From Kamptonema formosum PCC 6407 (GTDB lineage Bacteria > Cyanobacteriota > Cyanobacteriia > Cyanobacteriales > Microcoleaceae): a stretch of DNA of 64,000 nucleotides. The stretch is taken from positions 1,864,248 to 1,928,247 of the forward strand of contig NZ_KB235904.1 of the NCBI RefSeq assembly GCF_000332155.1, read 5' to 3'. Made by a program: the position numbers and the translations under genes. Below the pieces are notes generated by a model. The model saw only the letters and a program-made list of their open reading frames with translations, made no database searches and was not told the origin of the DNA. The first letter of the stretch is position 1. Every line of letters begins with the position of its first letter. Positions 37,588 to 46,301 of this stretch are shown piece after piece.

Positions 37588-39663
37588 ATGCTTCAAAAAC
37601 TGACTTTAAATAATAAAAATAGCCTGGAATTTCTCCTCGACAAACTCTTATCCTTGCGCCGGATTGAGTATTTGACCCTAGATCGGGAACTGAAGATTAG
37701 AGAAACATCATTAAAAGTACAACAATTTGCAGATTTTCCCGGTGAGGTAGTACCGGGAAATGATGTGCGTGCTGGCTTTTTAGAACTAATAGGATTGGAA
37801 GAAATCCTTATAGAGATTATTAAGCAACCGCAGAAACATTTCGAGATCCAAGGAATTGCAAGAAATTTTAAAAACAGTTCTTATTTATATCTAGATTTAT
37901 ATATTTTTGGATATCAAGAAAAAGACAAGGATGAAAAATTAATTATCTTTTATGAAGATGTCACGGACAACATGACAGCAAAGCAAGCATTAGTTCAGGT
38001 TGCCCACGAAACAAGTCTTTTACTGAGCGCTTTGGCTACTGCCCACGATTATATAAATAAAATATTTAACTCCATAGCAGATGTGTTGTTAGTAACAACA
38101 GCAACAGGAAAAATTAAAATAGTTAATCAAGCTGCTCAACTATTATTTGGATATAGCGAAGTCGAATTAATCGGACAGCATATTACGCTGATTACTGCTG
38201 AGGAGAAATTGTTGCACCAAGCCAGCCAAGTTCTGTCTTCAGTTGACAACAATGCGGCAAATCAAGTAACAGTAGTTTGCAAAACTAAAACGAATTTAAA
38301 GCTCTCAGTGGCTTTTTCCTGCTCTATAAGTCAGACAGATATAAAAGGTCAAAGAGGAAGTGCTGACTTCACCCAATATTTTGTCTATATCGGTCGGGAT
38401 ATCACCGATCGCGAACGCATAAAAAAGCGGCAAGCAGCACATTATGCTGTCACTCAGATTTTATCAGAATCTACTTCTTTAGATGACGCAACTCCCAAAA
38501 TTTTACAAGCTATCTGTGAAAACTTAGGATGGGATATCGGCGAGCTCTGGACTCCAGCAGATGGCAAAATCAGCAGTCAAGTGAGCGATCGCGCTCAAGT
38601 GGGTCACGAACTCATATTTTCCTGTCTCCGTCCACATTCTCCTCTGGATGCGACTCCGTGTTTGCAAAGGGTAGGAGTTTGGTGGCAGCGATCGCTTCCG
38701 GTTTCTAATTTCATGGAAAATTCCGAGGCAATTACCTTAGATCCAGGTAAGGGTTTGCCAGGAATAGTTTGGGTAAGCGGTTGCACCCAATGGATTACTG
38801 ATGTTGTTAAAGATCCTAACTTCCTGCGCTCAGAATTCGCCGCTCAAGTGGGATTACGCTCAGCGTTTGCTTTCCCAATTCATACTAACGGCGAAGTGCT
38901 GGCAGTAATGACTTTCTTTACTGTAGAAGAACAACCGCCGGATCGAGAATTGCTGGAAATGATGACTGCTACTGGTTGCCAGTTAGGGCAGTTTTTTAAG
39001 CGCAAGCAAGCGGAAGAAGAACTGCGCGCGGCGGAAGCTTCTATTCGCATTTTATACGAACAGGAGAAACAGCAAAGCGAAGAGCTAAATCTTAAAAATT
39101 TCGCCCTAGAAAAAACAAAGCAAGAGTTAGAAGCTGCTAACCGAGAATTGCAGCGTATTGCCTCTATAGACGGCCTAACTCAACTAGCAAACCGCCGCTG
39201 TTTTGACGAAACATTAGAGCGGGAATGGAGGCGGATGGCGAGAGAAAGATCGCCGTTGTCTTTGATTTTGTGCGATATAGATTTTTTCAAGCTTTATAAC
39301 GATAGCTACGGCCACCAAGGCGGAGATGAATGTTTAAAAGAAGTGGCTAAAATCTTTTATCAAAATGCACGGCGTGGTGGGGATTTAGCCGCTCGCTACG
39401 GAGGAGAAGAATTAGCTTTGATTTTGCCACTTACTGATGCTAAAGGAGCGTTGAAAGTAGCAGAGATAATTCGGAGCGATTTGCAAGCTAGAGCAATTCC
39501 CCACGCTGCATCTAACGTCAGTAAATATGTCACTCTCAGTATGGGAATAGCTACTGTTGTACCTACCCATGAATCATCTTTTGAGGCATTAATTACTGCG
39601 GCAGATAGAGCTCTGTACCGTGCTAAAGCAGGTGGGCGCGATCGCGTTGCGACTAGCTTTTAA
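37588..39663 (+). CDS. PAS-GAF-GGDEF diguanylate cyclase
   Basis: 691 residues. The N-terminal ~125 residues form a PAS-like region (YLTLDRELKIRETS), residues ~150-275 a PAS domain (IFNSIADVLLVTTATGKIKI), ~285-475 a GAF domain, ~480-525 a coiled coil, and ~525-691 a GGDEF domain. The active site is RYGGEEL (605-609) with an RGGD inhibitory site five residues earlier, so it should be a product-inhibited c-di-GMP synthase. No Cys-His bilin motif in the GAF, so the signal is unlikely to be light through bilin. It overlaps the convergent HPPD gene by 4 bp. Confidence 0.9.
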   Translation: MLQKLTLNNKNSLEFLLDKLLSLRRIEYLTLDRELKIRETSLKVQQFADFPGEVVPGNDVRAGFLELIGLEEILIEIIKQPQKHFEIQGIARNFKNSSYLYLDLYIFGYQEKDKDEKLIIFYEDVTDNMTAKQALVQVAHETSLLLSALATAHDYINKIFNSIADVLLVTTATGKIKIVNQAAQLLFGYSEVELIGQHITLITAEEKLLHQASQVLSSVDNNAANQVTVVCKTKTNLKLSVAFSCSISQTDIKGQRGSADFTQYFVYIGRDITDRERIKKRQAAHYAVTQILSESTSLDDATPKILQAICENLGWDIGELWTPADGKISSQVSDRAQVGHELIFSCLRPHSPLDATPCLQRVGVWWQRSLPVSNFMENSEAITLDPGKGLPGIVWVSGCTQWITDVVKDPNFLRSEFAAQVGLRSAFAFPIHTNGEVLAVMTFFTVEEQPPDRELLEMMTATGCQLGQFFKRKQAEEELRAAEASIRILYEQEKQQSEELNLKNFALEKTKQELEAANRELQRIASIDGLTQLANRRCFDETLEREWRRMARERSPLSLILCDIDFFKLYNDSYGHQGGDECLKEVAKIFYQNARRGGDLAARYGGEELALILPLTDAKGALKVAEIIRSDLQARAIPHAASNVSKYVTLSMGIATVVPTHESSFEALITAADRALYRAKAGGRDRVATSF

Positions 39664-40889
39664 ATGTCTTCTTTCCTCAGACTTCCTCGTTTAATTTGCT
39701 CTCGTTCGATTGCTTCAAATAAAGCTTGAAAATTCCCTTCTCCAAAACCTTGAGCCTGGATTTGTTGACCCTTAACCCACGCTTTTCGGCGTTCAATTAA
39801 CTCAAAAAATAAAGTCGGTTGCTCAAATATTGGCTGAGTAAAAATTTGCAGTAACATCGCTTCTGAAATGTTTTTCTGCCAATCTACTAAAACTTGACAC
39901 ACTTCTATTGCCTCCCATTCAGCACTAGAAAGATAGTTTTCCGACTGCCGCCGCAATTCGCTGTAATAGGTTGATGGAACTGGTAAAAAAGGTAAGCCAC
40001 GCGATCGCAATTCAGTAACCACCTGTAAAATATTATTAGTTTGCAAAGCTATGTGCTGAATTCCAGCCCCCCGATTGGCATCCAAAAATTCTTGAATTTG
40101 GGAATTAGCTGATGCTGGTTCATTAATTGGTAATTGCACGCTACCACTAGAATGAATCATGACTCTGCTGCGTAAAGCTGACTTTTTAGTTTGAATTTCA
40201 AAGTTTTGCTGTGGCTGAAAACCTAAAGTATTTTGATACCACTTTACTGCTAGTTCTAAATCTCCAGTTTCAACGTTCAGCACTGCATGATCTATGCTGG
40301 TAAACAGTGCTTTACTATTGGTAATTGGTGATTGGTAATTGGTAATTGGTAATTGGCGATCGGTAATTGGTAATTGGTAATTGGTAATTGGTAATTGGCG
40401 ATCGGTAATTGGCGATCGGTAATTAACCAAAGTTGTGAAAGGGAGCGCCTGGTCATTTGCAGACTCAGATTGCTCTAAGATAGTGAAAAGCTGACCGACT
40501 GTTAAAGGTGTTTTTTGCTCTATTAAAGTATGGGTTAAATCTCCCCAACCAGTAATTTTAGCAAACTTTAAATAGTCTTGTTTTTGCTGGATTGGTTGCA
40601 AAACTTTAGCGCCATGAGTAGTAGCTTGTGCCATGACAGATTCAAGATTACCAACTCGAAAAGCGATATCTACAACGCCGGGAGGATGCAGTTTCAGCCA
40701 AGTAGCGACAGGGCTAGCTGCTGTCAGAGGCGAAGATAAGATAAAACAGATACTACCGTTGCTGACAACTTCGGTAGAAGTGTTGTTATTAGCAGCACTT
40801 GCTATTGCTTGAAAACCTAGCTGGCTAACAAACAAATCGCGCAAGGTGGGTGCATCTTTAACGTAAAAGTGAATGCGATCGAACTCCAT
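39660..40889 (-). CDS. 4-hydroxyphenylpyruvate dioxygenase-like, with repeat-encoded insert
   Basis: 409 residues. HPPD makes homogentisate for tocopherol (and in plants plastoquinone) synthesis. Two vicinal-oxygen-chelate halves are seen; the Fe(II) triad is His in SIDHAVLN (~202), His in GIQHIALQT (~279) and Glu in FFELIERR (~362). Between the halves (~155-190) is a run of LPITNYQ/SPITDRQ heptapeptides encoded by a GGTAATT/GGCGATC DNA array of intergenic type, absent from normal HPPD. The length (~409 vs ~360) is explained by this insert. The tocopherol cyclase gene is about 10 kb upstream. Activity is likely because all ligands are kept and the insert is at a domain junction. Confidence 0.88.
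   Translation of the reverse strand: MEFDRIHFYVKDAPTLRDLFVSQLGFQAIASAANNNTSTEVVSNGSICFILSSPLTAASPVATWLKLHPPGVVDIAFRVGNLESVMAQATTHGAKVLQPIQQKQDYLKFAKITGWGDLTHTLIEQKTPLTVGQLFTILEQSESANDQALPFTTLVNYRSPITDRQLPITNYQLPITDRQLPITNYQSPITNSKALFTSIDHAVLNVETGDLELAVKWYQNTLGFQPQQNFEIQTKKSALRSRVMIHSSGSVQLPINEPASANSQIQEFLDANRGAGIQHIALQTNNILQVVTELRSRGLPFLPVPSTYYSELRRQSENYLSSAEWEAIEVCQVLVDWQKNISEAMLLQIFTQPIFEQPTLFFELIERRKAWVKGQQIQAQGFGEGNFQALFEAIEREQIKRGSLRKEDI
40318..40424 (-). repeat. GGTAATT/GGCGATC heptamer array inside HPPD coding region
   Basis: Fifteen 7-bp units; three GGCGATC variants are interspersed with GGTAATT. The array is read in frame as PITNYQL-type repeats on the minus strand (21 bp = 7 codons). 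Confidence 0.92.
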
Positions 40890-40967
40890 GAAGTTAAGTT
40901 AAATTTACTTGACTAATTGGGTGAATTTGTGCAACTATCTAAAGAGTGATTTTGGAAAATTACCATC

Positions 40968-41195
40968 ATGGGCAATTTATTTAACAACCCGTTCCTCCGG
41001 GCAGCAGGGGTTGCAGCTATAGCTTACGGCATTTTTCAGTTACTAGCTAGAGCTTTATATGCTTTTGCCAGAATTGCTGAAAGTTTTTCCCGCTGGGTTA
41101 AGTGGTCTTTTTTGCCTTGGAGTGACGAGATAGCGATTGGTTTGGGGGTAGCTTTCTTGATTGTTGCTGCTGTGACGACGAGCCGCGATCGCTAA
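40968..41195 (+). CDS. Small membrane protein of unknown function
   Basis: 75 residues with two hydrophobic segments (FLRAAGVAAIAYGIFQLLA and IAIGLGVAFLIVAAVTT) separated by a short SRWVKWSFLPWSDE loop. No family recognised. It is divergent from HPPD. Confidence 0.55.
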   Translation: MGNLFNNPFLRAAGVAAIAYGIFQLLARALYAFARIAESFSRWVKWSFLPWSDEIAIGLGVAFLIVAAVTTSRDR

Positions 41196-41238
41196 ATTAT
41201 CGGATCTAGCAACAAGATCGACTCTGCTGGCACTGCGG

Positions 41239-41685
41239 TTAGAAAAATAAGTGACTTTCCGGCTGAATATTAATCTCCATCGGCACTGCTTGCGGGTCAG
41301 CGGAAAGAGCAAATATAATTGCATTAGCAGCGGCTTGAGAAGTATAGAAACTACCTTTTAAATTCAAGTCAAGCATTGCATCTAAATCAGCGGGTTCTAA
41401 CTTGTTCCATTGTTTGAGAATACCTGCACCTGCGACATTGACTAAGGCATCAATTTGACCGAAGCGACTAAGTGTTTTCTGCATTAATACCTCGACTTGT
41501 TGCGGATCGGTGATGTCACAAGGCACAGATAAAACCTCTGTCGGTAATTCGTTAGCTAGCGCGTCTAACCTACTGGTGTCTCTGGCGGCGATCGCTAAAC
41601 TAGCGCCAGATTTTGCCAGCTTGTGCGCTACTGCTGAACCGATACCACCAGTCGCACCCACCACAACCACAACTTTTTCCTGCAT
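41239..41685 (-). pseudogene. Short-chain dehydrogenase with internal deletion (no catalytic YxxxK)
   Basis: 148 residues where an SDR usually has ~235. The N-terminal Rossmann half is intact (VVVGATGGIGSAVAH, RD motif, CDITDPQQV, NVAGAG, LNLKGSFYTSQA), but after SQAA it jumps directly to ANAIIFALSADPQAVPMEI, the normal C-terminal segment. About 85-90 residues with the catalytic Ser and YxxxK are missing. The junction AAxA|AN suggests recombination over a short repeat. It may bind NAD(P) but cannot be an active SDR. Last gene before the NYN pair, on the same strand. Confidence 0.8.
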
Positions 41686-41746
41686 ATCGCTTTACATTTC
41701 TTTACGTCTTTTTCGATCGTATACCTAATGTAGGCGAAGTGAAAGT

Positions 41747-43357
41747 TTAAGGTTTGGCGATCGCTACCAGACTCTTCGCGCCTGATTCTGTCACCTTGAA
41801 AGCAGCACAAGACTTTAAAAAAGTTGTTAATTTGCTGCTGAAACCCAATTCTTTTACCAGAGAAGTAACAGACTTGCCATAAGCTTGATAAAAAGCTCCA
41901 CCTAGTTCCCCAACTAATATTTTTTGTCCGTTAGCTTTACTTTCCATTAACTTAAGCAGTTCGAGCAGAATTTTCTCTAATTCTGCTTTGGAAGTAATAT
42001 TTCCGTTGAGATTTGTATCGTTTACGTTTTGCTGTTTAGTCTGCGAAGATTCCGCGATCGCCACCAAACTCTTCGTACCTGAATCAGTCACATTAAAAGC
42101 ACTGCAAGACTTTAAAAAAGTCGTTAATTTGGTGCTGAGACCCAATTCTTTTAGCTGAGAAGTAACAGACTTGCCGTAAACTTGGGAAAAAGATCCACCA
42201 AGCGTAGCAACTAATATTTTTTGTCCGTTAGCTTTGCTTTCGATTAACTTAAGCAGTTCGAGCAAAATTTTCTCTAATTCTGCTGGTGAATTAATACCAG
42301 CTTTTAAATCGCGATCCTTTGCATTTTTCTTTTCACTCTGTGGCGGTTTTGCCTTATTTACAACCGCAGTCTGCATCGGCACTATCTGAGGAATAACAGC
42401 TTCAATCTTCGCGCTGCCACCATTATTATTTTTAATACTATCACCCCGATCGTTTAAAATAATCTGACAACGAGATTGAACTAAACTAGAAATCGTATCT
42501 AAATCAGTCAAGCGCTTACTCAGAGAATATTGTTCTCCATCGATCCACTCTTGTAATTGACTCATTAACCCTTCAAAATCGGGAATTTCTGCACCAATAA
42601 TTGGGGAATAGTGTTTACTTTCACCTGTAGCGTAGTTTTCGACAACCAGATTTTCATCTTTTCGCAGGACTCGATAAAGTGTCAGTCCTTGGCTTTGTAA
42701 CTCATTGCACAAGTGCAGTAGCAAACTATCACCAGAACAGACAAATATCTCTTTAGCTGTCGGATAACGTAGAAAAATAGAAGCGCCAACAGAGATCATT
42801 TTGCCGTCAGCATTACTGGCACCACTAGGAACATGAACCAGTTGATATCCACGTTTATGTAGTTCATTATCCTGACTCCCAATAGCAGAATTTCTCCAGT
42901 TAGCAAAAGCAATTTTTATTCGTAGTGGATAGCTGCATAAACGTCCTAAAAATTGTTCCGCTTTCCCATCTAATTTTAGGTTTTCGGCATCAAGTAGCAA
43001 AATAGCTAAACCGGGATGCTCAGCAATTGAAGGCGTTGAGGCGATTGGTTGTTTTACAGACAATATCTGTGGTAATTCTGGGGAAATGCTAGTACCAAGC
43101 TGAATCTGGTTGCTAGGGGAAAATTGACCATTTTCTGGGGTTTTTTCAAAGGTCGCGATCGCAGATGATTCCAAGTCAGAAGTAGATGCGTAGGCCAAGC
43201 GGGCCGCAGACATCGCACTTCCCTCTACTACTGCACCGCTTGCAGCGCTAGCGGGTTCTAGAAATTGCTTCCCGCAGCTTTTGCACAGATAACGCTGCCT
43301 ACCGTTATGACGACCATTTTTGCGGTATGAAGTAGAATCACACTTGGGGCATTTCAT
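41747..43357 (-). CDS. Zinc-ribbon / NYN-domain nuclease / tandem OST-HTH (LOTUS) protein
   Basis: 536 residues in four parts. Residues 1-32 are a Cys4 zinc ribbon (Cys 3, 6, 25, 28; CPKCDSTSYRKNG ... RYLCKSCGKQF) of the type at the start of InsA/IS1-like transposases. After a low-complexity linker the NYN (LabA/DUF88, PIN-like RNase) domain runs ~115-260, with the metal-binding LLLDAENL (Asp ~124) and further acidic residues such as SNADGKM and CSGDS. Residues ~360-430 and ~455-530 are two near-identical repeats, LEKILLELLKLxESKANGQK..LGG.F.QxYGKSVTSxLKELG, matching the OST-HTH/LOTUS RNA-binding domain. The architecture resembles eukaryotic limkain-b1/MARF1. It would bind and probably cleave RNA. 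It lies 63 bp downstream of a paralogue. The zinc ribbon is missing in the neighbour. Confidence 0.85.
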   Translation of the reverse strand: MKCPKCDSTSYRKNGRHNGRQRYLCKSCGKQFLEPASAASGAVVEGSAMSAARLAYASTSDLESSAIATFEKTPENGQFSPSNQIQLGTSISPELPQILSVKQPIASTPSIAEHPGLAILLLDAENLKLDGKAEQFLGRLCSYPLRIKIAFANWRNSAIGSQDNELHKRGYQLVHVPSGASNADGKMISVGASIFLRYPTAKEIFVCSGDSLLLHLCNELQSQGLTLYRVLRKDENLVVENYATGESKHYSPIIGAEIPDFEGLMSQLQEWIDGEQYSLSKRLTDLDTISSLVQSRCQIILNDRGDSIKNNNGGSAKIEAVIPQIVPMQTAVVNKAKPPQSEKKNAKDRDLKAGINSPAELEKILLELLKLIESKANGQKILVATLGGSFSQVYGKSVTSQLKELGLSTKLTTFLKSCSAFNVTDSGTKSLVAIAESSQTKQQNVNDTNLNGNITSKAELEKILLELLKLMESKANGQKILVGELGGAFYQAYGKSVTSLVKELGFSSKLTTFLKSCAAFKVTESGAKSLVAIAKP

Positions 43358-43420
43358 GGGAGCGATCGCGCAGTCATGTAAATAAAGTATATACCTATCT
43401 TGACTGTTTGGGGCAAAAAA

Positions 43421-44833
43421 TTAGGATTTAACCAGTCCAACTTGCCAACCTTTGGCTGTCTTTTTTAGCTTCAGAGAAGAACAGGACTGCAAAAATTTAG
43501 GAAACTTGTTGCCCAGATTAAATTCTTTAATCATTTGAGTAATAGGTTTAGCATATTTTCGGTGAAACTCACTGCCGACATTGGAAACAAAGACATAATT
43601 AATAGTTGATGTCGCTGTTAAAGTTTCAACTATATTGACAATCGCTATCTCCAGCTCTTCAATAGAATTAATCTCATTTAAACTCTGAGGAATAACAATA
43701 TCTTTCTTAACTGGCGAACTGTTAATAGATAATGGTTGAGCGATCTCATTGACATCGAATAAAGTTAGATAAGTTTGAGAACTATCTGAGGTTTTGTGAA
43801 TAGCAAACTCGGTCGGATAATCTAGAAAAATATCCCTAACCTTAGTTCCTGGCAGATGAGTTGCTGCGACTTGACTGAGTGCTAAATTATAATTTTCTTG
43901 ATACAAAGCGGAGATGCGAGAAAGCTTAACCCATTGATTTTCTGTGCGTTCTTGTTCAGCTTTAATTAACTCTTTTAACTGAGAGATAAATTCTTCTAGA
44001 GGTGGAATTTCCGGGGAACTGACCAGAGAATATTTCTGAGTTTTTCCAGTCTTGCTATTTAAAATTGTGATGTAGTCTCCCTGCTTGCGGACTTGATGAA
44101 CAGTTAATCCGTGAGCTTGCAGCGTATTGCGGAGATGTGTTAGAGCCTGGTCGGAGGAACAGACTAAAATTTCTTTAGCAGTGGGATAGTGTACGAAAAT
44201 AGAAGCTCCTACAGTAGCCATTTTCAAGTCAGCACTATCTTTTCCTGGGGGAACGTGAATTAATTGATAGCCGCGTTCGTGAAATTCTGCATCTTTCTTA
44301 CCCATACTGCGCCAATTAGCAAAGGCAACTTTGATTTGGATAGGATAGATACAAATTCCCTCTAATAATTTTTCGGTTTCGATATCTATCTGTAAGTTTT
44401 CAGCATCTAATAGCAAGATGGCGATACCTGGAGAAGGCTGGGAACCGTTATTATTTGACGAATTCAGATTTAAAAAAGCTGAGTTATTTGATGGTAAAAC
44501 TTGTGTTGTTGGAGAGACAAGCTGGTGAATTTCTAGAAATAATCGGTTGAATTGAGGAGAATTAACGAATTCCGGTGCTAATAAAATTTGCAGGTATTTT
44601 TTCGCGATCGCCAGTAGCGATCGCGCGTCAGCCGCCTGAGAGAACCCTGCTGTCAATTTTTCCTTCAAGGTAGATTGACTCTCGGCTCTATGCCAGAGAG
44701 TTTTCCTGTATTTTGCTGCTATCAATTCAGGATGCTGCTGCTGGATAGAAACGACAGTTTCGCAGATATGGCGGCTGATGGCGCTGATAATGACCGATTT
44801 TTGAGTCACTGGCAAGCTGGAGCTATCTTGCAT
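43421..44833 (-). CDS. NYN-domain nuclease with C-terminal OST-HTH-like domain
   Basis: About 470 residues from ATG 44833, which has GGAGG 3 bp upstream; a TTG at 44845 overlaps that site. Residues 1-120 are helical (ICETVVSIQQQHPELIAAKY) with no known family. The NYN domain (~135-275) has GIAILLLDAENLQID, the acidic KDSADLKMATVGAS and LVCSSDQALTHL motifs as in the neighbour. The middle (~280-385) is probably a winged-helix region, and the last ~75 residues (LNEINSIEELEIAIVNIVET to LKKTAKGWQVGLVKS) an OST-HTH copy. It is the upstream gene of a two-gene unit with 41747-43357 and is divergent from pstS. Confidence 0.82.
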   Translation of the reverse strand: MQDSSSLPVTQKSVIISAISRHICETVVSIQQQHPELIAAKYRKTLWHRAESQSTLKEKLTAGFSQAADARSLLAIAKKYLQILLAPEFVNSPQFNRLFLEIHQLVSPTTQVLPSNNSAFLNLNSSNNNGSQPSPGIAILLLDAENLQIDIETEKLLEGICIYPIQIKVAFANWRSMGKKDAEFHERGYQLIHVPPGKDSADLKMATVGASIFVHYPTAKEILVCSSDQALTHLRNTLQAHGLTVHQVRKQGDYITILNSKTGKTQKYSLVSSPEIPPLEEFISQLKELIKAEQERTENQWVKLSRISALYQENYNLALSQVAATHLPGTKVRDIFLDYPTEFAIHKTSDSSQTYLTLFDVNEIAQPLSINSSPVKKDIVIPQSLNEINSIEELEIAIVNIVETLTATSTINYVFVSNVGSEFHRKYAKPITQMIKEFNLGNKFPKFLQSCSSLKLKKTAKGWQVGLVKS

Positions 44834-44960
44834 GGCCCTCCACAAGCAAGGATGGTATTTCGATCCATCATAGACTGACGGAGGGACTAGGTACTGGGAG
44901 TGGGAGTAGGGGAAGATGGGGAAGATTTAGCTACCCTACCTCCCCTAGCTATCAAATTAA

Positions 44961-45001
44961 TTTAACCTATTCATAATCTAATATTATCGGATTTTAACTA
45001 T
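44961..45001 (+). promoter_or_regulatory. Candidate Pho box upstream of pstS
   Basis: Octamers TTTAACCT, CATAATCT, ATTATCGG and TTAACTAT follow one another with 3-bp spacers (11-bp period), resembling the cyanobacterial PhoB box PyTTAAPyPy(T/A). Only the first is a good match. It stands 60 bp before the pstS start. Confidence 0.45.
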
Positions 45002-45061
45002 CAACAGGTATTCTTTAACTCGATCGGTTGTAAACAAATTTAAGGTTGTGGAGCGCATCTC

Positions 45062-46087
45062 ATGGCAGCGATCGCAAAAAAAAATCAGCTTAAAGGCTTG
45101 ACAGTAGCGGGTGCATTGGCATTGTTAGCTGCAACCGTCGGGTTCTCAGTACCGGCCATTCAAGCTCAAGGCCAAAGAACAATTAAAATAGATGGTTCCA
45201 GTACAGTCTATCCTGTTACCGAAGCAGTTGCCGAAGAATTCCAGAAAGCCAACAGGGGTGTGCAGGTAACGGTTGGTGTCTCAGGTACAGGCGGCGGCTT
45301 CAAAAAATTCTGTCGCGGCGAAACTGATATCTCCAACGCCTCCCGGCCGATTTTAAAAGCAGAGATGCAGGAATGCGCTAGCAAAGGCATTAAGTACATG
45401 GAATTGCCAGTTGCTTACGACGCTCTGACGGTAGTTATCAACCCCCAAAACACTTGGGTAAAAAGTCTGACAGTTGCCGAATTAAAGAAAATGTGGGAAC
45501 CTGGAGCTCAGGGGAAAATCAACAATTGGAGCCAAATACGCTCAGGATTTCCTAATGCTCCTCTCAAACTTTTTGGCCCTGGTACTGCTTCTGGAACTTT
45601 CGACTATTTTACCGAAGCAATTGTCGGCAAATCTAAGTCTAGTCGCGGCGATTATACTGCCAGCGAAGATGATAATGTTTTAGTTCAGGGCGTTACTCGC
45701 GACAAAAACGCGATCGGCTACTTCGGTTTCGCTTATTACGAAGAGAACAAAGGCAAACTAAAAGCAGTGCCGATTAACAGCGGCAAAGGGGCGGTTTTGC
45801 CTTCTTATCAAGCAGTACAAAATGGTACTTATACTCCGCTTTCGCGCCCTCTATTTATCTATGTCAATGCTAAGTCAGCAGACAAACCAGAAGTCAAACA
45901 ATTTATCGAGTTTTACCTAAAAAATGGCGCAAAACTGGCACGCGAGGTTAAGTATGTTGCCCTACCAGCAGTAGCTTACACAACTGCTATGGGTCATTTT
46001 AACAAGCGTCGTGTTGGCACTATCTTTGGGGGTGAAGAGGCTGTCGGCTTGACGATTGAAGAACTACTTAAGCGCGAAGTAAGATAG
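45062..46087 (+). CDS. pstS: Phosphate ABC transporter substrate-binding protein
   Basis: 341 residues with a Sec signal peptide (residues 1-35, ending IQAQG). The phosphate-binding segments are [37 protein letters not shown] and [16 protein letters not shown], as in PstS. It captures phosphate in the periplasm and hands it to PstC/PstA. First gene of pstS-pstC-pstA-pstB; a 214-bp gap with a hairpin-forming element separates it from pstC, so it may be transcribed in excess. Confidence 0.95.
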   Translation: MAAIAKKNQLKGLTVAGALALLAATVGFSVPAIQAQGQRTIKIDGSSTVYPVTEAVAEEFQKANRGVQVTVGVSGTGGGFKKFCRGETDISNASRPILKAEMQECASKGIKYMELPVAYDALTVVINPQNTWVKSLTVAELKKMWEPGAQGKINNWSQIRSGFPNAPLKLFGPGTASGTFDYFTEAIVGKSKSSRGDYTASEDDNVLVQGVTRDKNAIGYFGFAYYEENKGKLKAVPINSGKGAVLPSYQAVQNGTYTPLSRPLFIYVNAKSADKPEVKQFIEFYLKNGAKLAREVKYVALPAVAYTTAMGHFNKRRVGTIFGGEEAVGLTIEELLKREVR

Positions 46088-46093
46088 TAAATG

Positions 46094-46137
46094 GCTAATT
46101 GTTAGTGGTTAGTTGTTAGTGGTTGGTTGTTAGTTGC
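46094..46137. repeat. TTGTTAGTGG/TTAGTTG repeat after pstS
   Basis: Six imperfect 7-bp GTTAGTT/GGTTAGT units between pstS and the following palindromic element. Confidence 0.7.
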
Positions 46138-46145
46138 CATAATTA

Positions 46146-46252
46146 GGACTTACGGAGGTCGTCCCAGAAACCGGGTTTTTGATAAAATTTGTGGGTTCGG
46201 GCGAAGTATTTTCGTAAAAAAACCCGGTTTATGAGGTTGGGTGCGTAAGTCC
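46146..46252. mobile_element. Small MITE-like element with GGACTTACG terminal inverted repeats
   Basis: 107 bp bounded by GGACTTACG (46146-46154) and CGTAAGTCC (46244-46252), flanked by ATAATTA on both sides with a 2-3 base offset on the right. Inside lies a GAAACCGGGTTTTT / AAAAAACCCGGTTT hairpin that can act as a terminator. ACGTAAGTCCT at 53884 looks like a lone end of the same family. It lies between pstS and pstC. Confidence 0.65.
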
Positions 46253-46301
46253 AGAATAATTAACAACCAACAACTACTAATTGAAAGATAACTAATTTGC
46301 A

